Below, in pieces: positions 10,683-21,616 of a stretch of 64,000 nucleotides of DNA. Source of the DNA: Turnera subulata (taxonomy: Eukaryota; Streptophyta; Magnoliopsida; Malpighiales; Passifloraceae). Position 1 is the first letter of the stretch; each line of letters opens with the position of its first letter. Where the stretch lies: assembly GCA_028386065.3 (NCBI GenBank), contig JAKUCV010006746.1, positions 114,532-178,531 of the forward strand, read 5' to 3'. The notes beneath the pieces are model-generated. The model did no database searches, was not told where the DNA came from, and saw only the letters and a program-made list of their open reading frames with translations. The position numbers were made by a program, and so were the translations under genes.

Positions 10683-11627
10683 CTAGAAGGCAGCATCTTG
10701 GTCATCTTCTTGAACAAAATTTGTTTCAACAGCCTTATTGTTTTCTTTCAAAGATGATTGGTAAAGTTCTACCAAGTGCTTCGCTGTACGACATGTCCGT
10801 GACCAATGACCTGTCATGCCACATCGATAGCAGGTTATCTCGTGATTTTTCTTATCATTATATTTGGCATCATTGGCATGTTTTGCTTTGGCCTTGCCAT
10901 GGTTATAAATATTGTGGTCACGGTGATTAAAATTATTCCTTCCTCGTCCATGACCTTTTCCACGACCACGACCAGAATTATCATGTACTGCAGCATTCGC
11001 TTCTGGGAATGGAGCAGAAGCAGTGGGACGAGACTCATGATTTTTTATCAATAGCTCGTTATTTTGTTCGGCCACTAGAAGGCAAGAAATAAAATCAAAA
11101 TATCTAGTGAAACCTTTTTCACGATACTGCTGCTGCAGGAGCACATTAGATGCATGAAAAGTAAAGAATGTTGTCTCTAACATATCAATATCAGTAATAT
11201 CTTCTCCACACAGTTTTAATTGAGAGCTGATTCGAAACACAGCTGAATTATATTCATGCACAGATTTAAGATCTTGCAGTCTCAGATGCATCCACTCGTA
11301 ACGAGCTTTTGGGAGTATGACCATCTTCAGGTGATCATACCTTTCTTTCAAATTTTTCCAAAGATCTGCAGGATCTTTGATAGTAAGATATTCCGTCTTT
11401 AGAGTATCATGAAGATGATGACAGAGGAAGATTATGACTTTTGCCTTTTCTTGACTAGTCCTTTCTTTATCTTGAATAGATACTGCTTTTCCCTTTTCTT
11501 GAGGAGATTTTATGGTATCTCCCAGGCCCATAGCATCTAAATGCATTTCTGCATCTAGTGCCCATGACAGATAATTTCTTCCGGAAATATCGAGAGCCTC
11601 AAATTCAAGTTTTGTAAGATTTGCCAT
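10683..11627 (-). CDS. copia gag polyprotein (314 aa)
   Basis: It starts MANLTKLEFEALDISGRNY, the usual start of this plant copia gag group. It contains the helical gag core (UBN2-like, about residues 50-190) and a basic G/R-rich linker. A CCHC zinc knuckle (CYRCGMTGHWSRTC) lies near residue 268. Gag forms the virus-like particle and packages the element's RNA. The frame is complete with no stops. It ends 190 bp before the protease frame opens, so pol would need a separate expression route or the two frames have drifted. Expression is unknown. Confidence 0.88.
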   Translation of the reverse strand: MANLTKLEFEALDISGRNYLSWALDAEMHLDAMGLGDTIKSPQEKGKAVSIQDKERTSQEKAKVIIFLCHHLHDTLKTEYLTIKDPADLWKNLKERYDHLKMVILPKARYEWMHLRLQDLKSVHEYNSAVFRISSQLKLCGEDITDIDMLETTFFTFHASNVLLQQQYREKGFTRYFDFISCLLVAEQNNELLIKNHESRPTASAPFPEANAAVHDNSGRGRGKGHGRGRNNFNHRDHNIYNHGKAKAKHANDAKYNDKKNHEITCYRCGMTGHWSRTCRTAKHLVELYQSSLKENNKAVETNFVQEDDQDAAF

Positions 11628-11817
11628 TATAACAGTAAAGAAATATATAAAACAAATATAAAGAAAAGTAGAATAATAATATAAGTATCTACGCTTACTC
11701 GATAAATCTTTCAGCTATATAAATACTATATATGTATATATAGAAATGATAAAAGTAGTAATAAGAAAGGATTTAGAAATAATTACCTTAATATGGTAGA
11801 GGCTCGTGCTGATAACG

Positions 11818-12128
11818 TGTTATAAAATGGAGGAGATTGATACTATACGATACTTTTAATAATTAAACTAAAGGAATAGAAAGAGAGAAATTAGACAAAA
11901 CTAAAAACAAATATGGAAAAATTATATCAACTCTCTCAAAATGAATGCTTTCACTCTACCACATAATCAGTGTGATGAGAGCCTTTTATAGCCAAAATTT
12001 ATCACGATACAGTGTGTGAAAACTTAATAAAAGTTGCTGCTGTATTTGCATCTTTTGACTAAAATATTATTTTAATATAGTTATATTTGTTGACTTTAAT
12101 GACATTCACTGATCAATTATTTACAACA
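11818..12128 (-). repeat. copia 5' LTR (311 bp) with adjacent primer-binding site
   Basis: On the + strand it runs tgttataaaatgg ... tttacaaca, i.e. TG...CA on either strand. A tataaaagg box for the - strand transcript lies near 11980. The primer-binding region on the - strand is just inside the LTR (acgttatcagcacgagcc, 11800-11817). The presumed target duplication on this side is cctcc (12129-12133). Confidence 0.82.
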
Positions 12129-12299
12129 CCTCCATTTTTATAACATATGTTTATTTTTTTCTATGTTGAATTTGTTACTGACATAACGTGTTTTTTTGTT
12201 TGCAATCATATTTTGAGCCTAAAACACGAGTGGATGCATAGTTTTGAGCTGCTAGATTTTGAATACTTTTCTCTGTCAATATTGTTCATTTCATTTCTT

Positions 12300-13620
12300 A
12301 CCTTTGATGATGGCGCATGTATGTAACGCTTGTAGATCCTCTCATCTCTAGTAAATCCTTATTTTCCCTTTATCTAAATTTGGATCTAAGTCCGATCTTT
12401 TTTGCATCGCATAAGATCTTCAGTATAGTTGCTACCTCTTCCAAAATGGTCATAGACCTAGGGGTGGCAATGAGGATGATATCAATGCTGACTTAAGAGT
12501 GAGTCTAGGGAGAGTGGTTACCAAGACCTATGTAGTCGGAAAAATTGTTGGTAACCACTCTCTATAAGCCAAATCCAAAATAAGATGTCAAATGTCTGGT
12601 ACATATAAGGCGATTTCTGGATAATACTCAATCCAAATGGCATCTACTTAATTGGGTTTGAGCTTAAGGAAAACAGGCGAAAGCTGGGCAAGGGATCTCC
12701 ATGGCTTGTCTCAAACATGCACTTCAGCCTGAAAAAAGTGGTATCCATACATGATATTGAGCAAGGTATCCTCCTATTCTACTTATTTCTGGGCACAGAT
12801 TCACGACATTTCTTCTAAATTGTTGTTGCATGATAAGATTGTCAAAAATAGGAGATGCTTTCCTAGTTAACCATTATTATGAGCCATCTCTTAGTCAATA
12901 CTAGGATGGTAGGGTTTATTATGGCTAGAGTTGAAACTGATATTGGTCCCTCGCTTGCATGCAAGGACCTACAAGGTAAGGAAATCAAGATCAAATTTTT
13001 GTATGAGAGGTTAGGCGAGCTCTGTTATCGTTGTGAGCTCCTAGCGCACCCTGTTAAAAAATGCACCCAACCCAAGCAAATTGTTGAAAGCATCGAGAAA
13101 ACAGAGGAGGATAGATACGTGCCTTGGATGAGGGCGAAGGAAATCTATGGGAAGTACTATCCTAGTAAAAAGCAGGTACTTGAGAATGTATAGAGGACCA
13201 AGGTGAGGAACTATGCATACCAACTCATCCACCAGCACAAGATAAGATAGATGCCACCACCATTATACATGCACAAAACCAAAGAATGCTGACAACTATG
13301 CAAAGAAAAAAGCACAAGGCTACATAAGAGCTGTTGGCTTCTCCAATTCATAAATCTACAAGGAAGACATATATGGAGTCTTGTAGCTGAGTTAGTGAGT
13401 GGATTGAATGAAGGTATCCCAATCAACACTGCAGCCTCCAAACCAAGCTGGAAGAGGATAACTAGATTGGCTAAGGTAAATTATCATGCATCGATTGAGG
13501 AATTGGTGAGAGCACATGAGTTGGCAGAAGAAACTAGAATTCATGTCATGGATGGGGCGACATCATAGGGAATGGAGAAAGGGGTTGCTTTAGATGTACC
13601 CCTCGATTTTAGAGAGTAAG
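12300..13620 (+). pseudogene. LINE ORF1 remnant (DUF4283 / CCHC zinc-knuckle protein)
   Basis: The clearest part is the frame at 12879-13193: a basic segment, then YERLGELCYRCELLAHPVKKC, the zf-CCHC_4 knuckle of plant LINE ORF1 proteins, then a VPWMRA-like motif that often follows it. Upstream, 12440-12870 reads as a decayed DUF4283 region with several stops. Downstream to about 13570 a Lys/Ser-rich tail follows. No endonuclease or RT follows on this strand. The stretch 13621-13830 has a 64-aa open frame that I do not recognise. Confidence 0.65.
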
Positions 13621-13835
13621 AATTGATAGTTTGCCATTGCTTTTTTTGGAGACTAAAGAATGGAAAGACTTTTTGTCGCGACATGCGAAAAGCAATGACC
13701 CTGTCCTCTTAATGGATGATTGTTTTGAATCTTTTGCAATATCAGAGGCTGCAATATGTTTATGGATAGAATTTGATGGAAAGCCTATGATGGCTAGGAA
13801 ACTGTATTCATGCTTAAAGTCTTGATTTTTTTCAC

Positions 13836-14029
13836 CCCCGTTTTTTGTGCGCAGTCGCCGTTTAGCATTAATGCGCCACCCACTGTGCAGCATTTAATGC
13901 TCCTGCTGAGCGGTAAGTATTTGAGTTGGGCTTCGTTTGAAATAATGGGCTGAGAGATAAATTGGGGTTTTAACCTAATTTTCGCTAGGGCTTTCCCAAG
14001 TGTAATAGGTGCTAATTTTGCCCACATCA
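13836..14029 (-). repeat. 3' LTR remnant of the Tat element (truncated)
   Basis: This matches 25443-25636 closely (gtgcgcagtcgccgtttag through cccacatca), with a handful of substitutions. The equivalent of the other ~175 bp of the right LTR is missing on the left side of 13836. The purine tract, read on the - strand as ccacttgaggggctaag, directly adjoins it (14030-14050). Confidence 0.82.
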
Positions 14030-14451
14030 CTTAGCCCCTCAAGTGGGATTTCCAACTAGGCCTGATTTTTGGAATTCCATTTGAGTTATTGGTTGAATTT
14101 GAACTTTCTTGGTTCCCGGTTCCCGAATCGTCAATCTATGACTGACAAGCATTGAGGGATCCCCTCCTTTCAACTGCCCTCTTTCTCCTTACCTTGACGT
14201 GGCGCTCCTTATGGCCTCGTTGTAGCACCTGAGGCTTCTGCTATCTGCTCACGTCTTTTCGCTTATCATGAGCGACTGTTGGGAGGCATGGGAGAGAAGT
14301 GGGGCTGACCTTTATTAGTCGGTCCGTTTCTCCAAGAGGTAAGTGCTCTGCATTTATTTCTTTCCTCATTTTATCAGGTATCAGCTTCTGTTTTGTTCTC
14401 TGTCTATGTTCCATTATTTTCTCTTGTTTTTCATCATCTTTCTCTGAACTC

Positions 14452-17400
14452 ATGAGTTCTAGGGTGTCGGGTTCTTCTTCCTCTACCTGGTTAGAGGGGG
14501 AACCTTTTTATGTTCTACCTGCGGATGAGGGCTCATCCTATAACAAGATACTTCCTCCCAACGAGTTTTTGCTTTTCAAAAGGGTTTGCGAAAATGGGTT
14601 GTCGTTACCTTTGAGCAGGTTTCTGATCGAGTTTATCAGGGATGTGGGGTTAGCCCCTATCCAAATTCTTCCTATTCTCTGGTTACACTTGATGGCTTTT
14701 GATCACCTATGTGTTTTCAAAGAAGTTCCCTCGAAAGTCAATGTTTTTAAGAAATTGTTACAATTGAAATCCAACGAGGGAACTTTTTTCTATTGTTCCT
14801 GGAGGAAATGTTTGCAAACCATTCGTTTTTCTGGTGTGAAAAGGACACATGATGATTATAAAGGGGAGCTAGTTCGTGTGGGTATAGATTCAGGCACCCT
14901 ACTTTCAGTCTTGCGGTTTAGAAATAAGATTACCTCCCCCGATCGCCCTTTATGTGAGGTTGCCTTGCTTTCAAAGGAGGAGGAGAGGATCCTTCAGGTG
15001 TTGTGCTCGGACCCCAGTACTTATGACATAGTTTCTTTGGCTCGCGGCCAGCTTGTGGTGGATGTGGAAGGTTGTTTCTTGAGGAGTTGGGCTGTAGATT
15101 TTGTTGTGCTCGGCCTTTTGGTTTCTTTTGTTTTCTTATCCATCTTTGTCACTTTTGTTTTCATAGTTGAGATTTCGCAGTCTTGCATCACATGTTTTGC
15201 ATTTCTATTTTGGTTTAGGAGTCCCGACGCTTTGCGGTTGCTTACCCGGTATTGTTTTTGTTTACAGAATCTCAAGCTGTATGAGACAACTCTTCTTCGG
15301 ATAAGATGACTGGCGGGGGACGTGCGCAGAGAGCTACCCGTGGTCGTTCTCCGGCTCTGGCTTCTTTACGGGCGCGTGTGGGTGTGAACACCCAAATTTG
15401 ACCCATGAATATTTCACTAAAATTAGATTTCAAACATGTGTAGACTTAGGATTAATGAGATGATTTAGTCCAAGGTTCAAGCATGATAAGAATTTAACTT
15501 AGTGGAATTGATGTATTTTGATAATCTAAACCTTCATGTGTTTAATCCTAGGATTAATGAGATGATTTAACCTTAGGATAAAATGTATAATAAGGTTTAT
15601 TTGCATTAAAATACATTACTTGGGTCTTTTTATTTGTTTTTACCCAATAATAATGAGATGATTTATTCTTGGGTTAGGAATGGATTTAAGGGTCCAAGTT
15701 GATAATTCTCCAGAGTTTGTCCAGCCCATTAACACATTTCTTGCAGATCAATTTTAGCTCTGATTTTCGTGGAAAATCAGAGTTAATTATTATTTAAGTA
15801 GATTTTGTGTTTTTTTTGGTATGATTTTGGGTGTTAATGTGCAATCTTTTGATTATGGAATGATTTGGGGGAGTGCTAATCAAGTAATTGAGTGATTCTG
15901 GGTAGATTAGGGGTTGATTACGCGGTAGGATCGAATCAGAGCTGAATTATGGGGATCGAGGAGCAAAAAAGGAAAGAACGCACAAAACCGGAGGGCCCGG
16001 CGGTCATCACGGGATGCCTGCCAAGCCCTTGCGGTCTTGTGTCCATGAGCGTCGGTCATGGTGGTCATCCAGACCATGACCGCCGGCCATGGCGGTCATA
16101 GGTGCCTAGGATCCCCGAAAATCCCCGATTTTGTTTCTTTTTCGATCCTACGCGGTTTCGGGCATAATCTTAACCATTAAGCAGGTCCACGCCCCTAGGC
16201 TTCCCAGAACACTATAAATAGGACCCCTCACACATATTTCAAAAGACACACAATCTTTCTCACATACACACCCATAAGCTTTTCTTGCTTGGAGAAACTC
16301 TACTTCTCCAAGCTTAGAAATATTTTCTAAGGCAGAAACTCTGGAGTATTTTTGTGGGGAGCATCAAGCAGTAGTCTAGCAAGGAGGAATCAAGAAGAGG
16401 ATCAACCATAGAGCTAAGGAGTGGCAAGAAAGTAGGTGTAGAACTCAACCCATTGCAAGGAGTTAGAGGAGGGCTACATAAGGTAATTTTAAACCCTTTT
16501 TTATTGATTCTGGCTGATTGATTGCTGATGCTTTTGATGATGTAAGTGGCCATTGTGTGCCATGTTTAGAACTACGTGGCTTTGACCTCGGTCACTCGGG
16601 TACATAGGTAGTCTCGGTTTCACAACGGGATGCAAGCCAAGTCTTTTCCTCCCCCCCTTTCTTTGTTTTCCACGCTTGCATACTTGCACACTTGCACAAG
16701 GCACAGTTTTCTCTTTGATTGCACAAAGTTTCGACCCAACACGGATGGGTGCCTAACACCTTCCCGTCCGTGATGAACCCCCGATCCCATGTCTTTGGTT
16801 CGCCATGACCAGTTGCCTAAGGAGTCATTCAAGGGTTTTTCCTAAGTTTTTTCCCTAATAAAACTTAGGTGGCGACTCCAATGACATGAGATTGACCCGA
16901 GAAAGAAGGTGATAAGGAATAGGTGAATAGGCCCAAGTGATTTTGGGTCGGGTATTCACAGTGGGAAAGAAGAAAGGTTCCCCTTCCAGGGACGAACCCT
17001 CCCCGAAGGTCCCACGCACGAATCCAAGGGCCATTTCGGCAACCGGGAAAGATTCTGGCAAACCCGAGGGAAGGTATGGTGCCCAGACGGAAACTAGAGA
17101 GGAAGGTTCCCCTTAATATGCCAAGGGTGCCCCATCCATAAGCCGACCCTTGTCGTCTCTAGAAGCCAGAGAGCTGGGCTTTCCTGCGTTGGCCGACGTT
17201 TTATTTGACCCTTACGATACTCGCAGTGGCTACAATGCTATGTCCAATGTGGTTCATCGGTATGTTTTGGGAGCCTCCTCTTTAGAGAGGGTTCAAAATG
17301 AAGACCTGAAGAAGACCATCGTGGCTCAAGCCACGGAATCATGGAGGGTGAGCAATAGTTTCCTCGTGAACCCCTTTGGTTTTTTTGTATACATATATGT

Positions 17401-17913
17401 ATGCATGCCCATCACCTCGCAGGATTTCTTACATTCTTTTGTTCGATATGTGTAGATGTTCATTCGGTCTCATTCTTGGTATGAGCGTTCTCGGGCCTGA
17501 TAGATGATAGGGACGAAGCTGAACCGAAGTCCGCGGAGTTTAAGAAAGAAAACGAGAGGCTGCGCGGTTTATATGACAAGTATTATGGCTTGTACAAGGA
17601 TTTCCTGAAGGAGGGAAACCCTCGGTTCCTGAAGCGCAACTTAGAGAAAGCTAATGAGGACTTAGAGAAGAGTCAAAGGGAGGTGATGGATCTGAAAGAG
17701 AAAATGGCCGTCCTGAAGGAACAAATTGCCGCCACAGTTTGTTTGACCGATGATTGCCCCGAGAAGCTAGCTGAGAAGCACCACCGTGACCTCTTGGCCA
17801 AGTATCCAGACCTGGACGTGTCCTTCATCACCATGGAACTTCCCCTGAATGATGCTGAGGAGCCCTCATTCGATGGCCTGGTGCAAGAGCTATTTTCGAC
17901 TCCTGGGAGGTAG
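14452..17913 (+). pseudogene. Antisense, intron-containing gene carried in the Tat element (Transposase_28-like)
   Basis: It runs opposite to gag-pol. Exon 1 starts ATG at 14452 and encodes a Ser-rich leader, then a helical domain (LPLSRFLIEFIRDVGLAPIQ, LPILWLHLMAFDHLC, WRKCL). This spacing resembles the 'putative gypsy type transposon' family (Pfam Transposase_28) found antisense in such elements. A likely intron spans about 15071-15267. Exon 2 reads through MTGGGRAQRATRGRS and is split at 15382 by a solo LTR. It resumes at 16961 and runs to about 17348 (ALADVLFDPYDTRSGYNAM), with a GT donor there and an AG acceptor near 17454. The last exon (to 17913) is a Lys/Glu-rich coiled coil. Stops at about 15282 and 17115 make it a pseudogene. 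Function unknown. Confidence 0.6.
15383..16960 (+). mobile_element. Solo LTR, 1578 bp, perfect 5-bp TSD
   Basis: It begins TGTGAACACCC and ends GGGTATTCACA. It is flanked on both sides by gtggg (15378-15382 and 16961-16965). It has a good TATA box (cactataaataggacc, about 16210) in the + direction and a GC-rich palindromic block near 16000-16100 built on catggcggtcat. There is no second LTR and no interior, so this is what LTR-LTR recombination leaves. The end motif aacttaggtggcgactcc near 16862 resembles the right end of large gypsy LTRs. It interrupts the antisense gene. Confidence 0.88.
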
Positions 17914-18630
17914 GACTTGGCACCTACAGGGAACACGGGAGGCTCTCGTTCTGCCATTCCTCCCGAGGATCCTGAGATGGAGGGGGGACCCTCCAATGAT
18001 GAGAAGGGCACCTCTCTCTAGTTTATTTGCTATTGTTTGTATGGCACAGCCCCCTGGATCTTTCCTTTGGTTGTTTTTTATAGACACTGGACTCTAAACT
18101 GCCTTTTTGCTGTTGTTTTTCTTTGGTTTTACATGTCTAATTATCGTGGCTTTCCTTTAGTTGTGAATCTTGTGGGTAGTTTATTGGTAGTGTGTAAGCT
18201 TTCTTGTTGGCTGGTAAGAAGCTCCTTTTATTTCTAAAGTTGCGAGCTTGTTGGACTATCTCGTTTTATCGTTCTGCATCTTTGGTGGATTGTATGAACG
18301 AAAGTTTGAGGCCTTTTGATGGTCAGCAAAGCCTGCTTAAGTCGTGGCTCGATTGTTCAAGCGTGGTGAATTCCTTCTTTTTCTTGTTGTTTTATTTCAT
18401 GCGTGATGTTTTTTCGTAATGACCTTTCCTATCAGGCTTTTGTAGAACTACCTTCCGGGAACGTTGGCAATTCTTGGAAAATTCGAGCTTTTCCTTTTGC
18501 GATGACTCATGTATTTACAGCCGATAATCATTGCTGTGGTACCGGAGTAATTTTGATTCAATTTCCCATCATAGGGGTCGAATTTTCCTTATAGGTTGTT
18601 GGAGCTAATGTTTAAAGAAGGTGTCCTCTA

Positions 18631-18840
18631 ACCAATTGAGGTTGATTCAAGTGGTAAGCGACTTGTTCCGCTTAGGCGAGATCTCAGGTTCGAGTCCTTG
18701 TGTACACAGAAAATCTCATTTGGGAGACTCACCCACCATTACCTAGGTGCGCCACCCGAGTCGAGCTGGATATAGTCTGTTACCTTTAATGTCCTTAAAG
18801 GTGGACTGGCCGGGGATACCAGTGGGAAACCAAAAAAAAA
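18631..18840 (+). mobile_element. tRNA-derived SINE, 210 bp, 17-bp TSD
   Basis: A pol III type-2 promoter is visible: an A-box-like segment near 18645 (gattcaagtggtaagcg) and a consensus B box, ggttcgagtcc, at 18687-18697. The unit ends in an A-run. A 17-bp duplication, aaagaaggtgtcctcta, flanks it at 18614-18630 and 18841-18857. The TSD is uninterrupted, so the insertion is younger than the Tat element around it. Confidence 0.9.
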
Positions 18841-19239
18841 AAAGAAGGTGTCCTCTATATTTAACTTTGACACGGCTCAGGGCCATTTTACTTACTTGGA
18901 GATGGCACTTTATTTATGGCCTCGCCGTAAATTACAATTGTGGTTTTTTCTATTCATGACATTCCTTTGAAAGTGGACCTGCTCTTTGCTCTCATGCCTT
19001 TTCATTTTTTAAGCTTTCGCCTAGCTCCCCTTGGAGTGTTGCGTTCTCGTTGAGAGATGGGTTTGTAGTTTTGTTAAGCCTAAGCTTTGTATTTGTACCC
19101 TTGTTATGAGTGGGCATCATATTTTGCCGTATTTTTCGGATCCTAAGGGAACTTGGTCCCATTTTTTGGCATGTTATTGCCCTCCCTAAAGGCGGGCTTA
19201 CGTTCTGTATTATTAATGATACTTGGTTTCTTAATAATG

Positions 19240-20207
19240 TGAGGGAGTCCCAATGACGTTCGGTTTCCTATTTGAGAATGCTGTAGCCCCCTCTAAGGAC
19301 AGGCTTATGCTTTGTAATGTGAGGGAATCCCAATGACGCTTGGGTTCCTGTTTGAGGATGCTGTAGCCCCCTCTAAGGACGGGCTTATGCTTTGTAATGT
19401 AAGGGAATCCCAATGATGCTTGGGTTCCCGTTTGAGGATGTTGTAGCCTCCTGTAAGGACGGACTTATGCTTTGTAATGTGAGGGAATCCCAATGACGCT
19501 TGGGTTCCCGTTTAAGGATGCTGTAGCCCCCTCTAAGGACGGGCTTATACTTTCTAATGTGAGGAAATCCCAATGACGCTTGGGTTCCCGTTTGAGGATG
19601 CTGTAGCCCCCTCTAAGGACGGGCTTATGCTTTGTAATGTGAGGGAATCCCAATGACGCTTGGGTTCCCGTTTGAGGATGTTGTAACCCCCTCTAAGGAC
19701 GGGCTTATGCTTTGTAATGTGAGGGATTCCCAATGATGCTTGGGTTCCCATTTGAGGATACTGTAGCCCCCTCTTATGACGAGCTTATACTTTGTAATGT
19801 AAGGGAATCCCAATGACGCTTAGGTTCCTCTTTGAGGATGCTGTAGTCCCTTCTAAGGACGGACTTATGCTTTGTAATGTGAGGGAATCCCAATGACGCT
19901 TGGGTTCCCGTTTGAGGATGTTGTAGCCTCCTCTAAGGACGGGCTTATGCTTTGTAATGTGAGGAAATCCCAATGACGTTTGGGTTCCCGTTTGCGGATG
20001 TTGTAGCCCCCTCTAAGGACGGAGTTATGCTTTATAATGTGAGGGAATCCCAATGACGTTTGGGTTCCCGTTTGGGGATGCTCTAGCCCCCTCTAAGGAC
20101 GGGCTTATGCTTTGTAATGTAAGGGAATCCCAATGACGCTTGGGTTCCCGTTTGGGGATGTTGTAGCACCCCTCTAAGGACGGGCATATGCTTTGTAGTG
20201 TCAGGGA
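19240..20207 (-). repeat. 12 x 80-bp tandem array in the Tat 3' untranslated region
   Basis: Units begin gagggaatcccaatgacg and repeat every 80 bp at 19240, 19320, 19400 and so on to 20120 (the last unit is 81 bp). They differ by a few substitutions; the outermost units are the most diverged. Every unit contains the inverted pair gggaatccca...tgggttccc. The open frames through the array on the - strand are a by-product of the period. It lies between the end of integrase and the antisense gene. Confidence 0.95.
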
Positions 20208-20378
20208 AGGCAAACACTTGAGCCAAAGGATGCTGAGGTTTATAGTAGTAGCAAGACTTTTATTGCCTTAAACTTTTCAAAGTACTTAGACGTGAAGTGC
20301 TCAAAACCGACTTACCAGTCGCTGCCAAGTCTTGGTTTGGCTTTAACACAAAAGCGAGCCTTTATGGCTATCTCTCCT

Positions 20379-21616
20379 CTATTCAGGCAGGTGGAATATT
20401 TTGAGGTTCTCCCCGTTCCAGGGGTGAGGTAGGAGTTTTCCCGATTTTCCTTCGAGGTGATACGCCCCCGGCCGGATCACTCGTGCAACTTTATAGGGAC
20501 CATCCCACTTAGGATCCAATTTTCCCATTTGTGATGCTTGAGAAGTAGCGTCTACTTTCCTTAGTACATAGTCCCCCACCTTAAAAGCGCGCTCCTTCAC
20601 CCGTGCATTGTGAATTTAGCGGCTTTAAGTTTGTGGAGGGAAGCCCTGAGGGATGTTAACTCCCTGGTTTCTTCTAACAAATCTAACTCCGTTCGAAGGG
20701 AGTCGTTGTTGGTGTCTGGCTAGTATTGCATGATTCGCAGAGACTCACACCTTCTTTCAATCAAGGTGATGGCATCGGTACCGTAAACTAATCGATACGG
20801 TGATTCACCGGTAGTGCTTCTTTCGATAACGCGGTATACCCATAGGACCCCCTCCAGAACTTCTGGCCAGGCTCCCTTAGCTCTTCCAAGCTTCTTTTTG
20901 ATCCCATCCAGTAGGATTCGATTAGTCACCTCGGTTTTCCCGTTGGATTAGGGATGGCTCACCGATGAGAACCTTTGTTCTATTTTGTGCTGCTGGCAGA
21001 AATCCTAGAATTCATGACTATTGAATTGAGTCCCATTGTCCGTGATCAGGATGAGAAGGATCTCGAAACGAGATAATATGTTCTTTTTTACAAAGGCAAT
21101 AACATGAGAGGAAGCTATTTTGACCAAGGCCTCAGCCTCAACCCATTTTGTGAAATAGTCCACCGCAACCAGGACGAGCTTCCTTCCATCTGACCCTGGT
21201 GGAAAGGGTCCTAAAATATCCATTCCCCATTGGGCAAAAGGACAGGGGGACGGAATCTCATGCATAATCATAGGAGGCCTTCAAGGGATCGCTCCATGGA
21301 ACTGGCAGGCGGTGCAAGTTTTGACTAGTTTTTCCGGATCTGCCCTAAGACTGGACCAATAGTATCCCTTCCTCAAAATATGTTTTATTAATGCACGAAA
21401 GCCAATGTGCATCCCGCAGGTTCCCTGATGGGCTTCCTTGAGGAGGTCCTGCCCCTCGTCTTCCGTTAAGCAAAGGAGGGATGGTTTCATGAACCCCCTT
21501 CGGTACAGGCGCTCCCCGTCCCAGGCATATTGAGCTGCCGTTTTGCGTAGTTTTGTAGCCTGAAAACGGTCCGTGGGGAGCTTCCCTTCAGCGAGGTAAT
21601 CTCGGATGGGGTCCAT
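20379..21616 (-). pseudogene. Tat integrase (decayed)
   Basis: Read on the - strand: an H-H-C-C zinc region (HIGFRALIKHILRKGYYW ... CTACQ, about 21300-21420). The core follows with the first Asp in WGMDILGPFP and the second in ITDNGTQFNSHEF. The Glu lies in a GKTEVTNR-like stretch near 20935. The C-terminal domain is AFKVGDYVLRKVD ... GKLDPKWDGPYKV (20379-20600). Stops near 20950, 21006 and 21280 and a shift near 20610-20720 break it. Ancestral family function: inserting cDNA into the genome. Confidence 0.88.

Larger units (their letters stand above)
9296..12128 (-). mobile_element. Ty1/copia retrotransposon, 5' half, interrupted by the chromovirus
   Basis: Reading the - strand from high to low coordinate: 5' LTR (11818-12128), primer site, gag (11627-10683), protease and integrase (10491-9301), then an abrupt cut where the chromovirus LTR begins. 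RT, RNase H and the 3' LTR must lie beyond the left edge. Gag and the integrase part are uninterrupted, so this element is better preserved than the chromovirus that interrupts it. Related sequence recurs, much decayed, at 59470-64000. Confidence 0.9.

Noticed and set aside
14299..14451. Upstream ATG extension of the antisense gene (hydrophobic 51 residues)
   Set aside because: The stretch is T-rich and Phe/Ser/Cys-rich like a leader. The conserved-looking protein starts at the ATG at 14452.
18640..18700. A tRNA gene
   Set aside because: A and B boxes are present, but there is no tRNA cloverleaf downstream. An A-tail and a 17-bp TSD show it is a SINE.
19231..20213. Nine overlapping 60-65-aa open frames on the - strand
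   Set aside because: They are the 80-bp tandem repeat read in successive frames; there is no independent coding signal.
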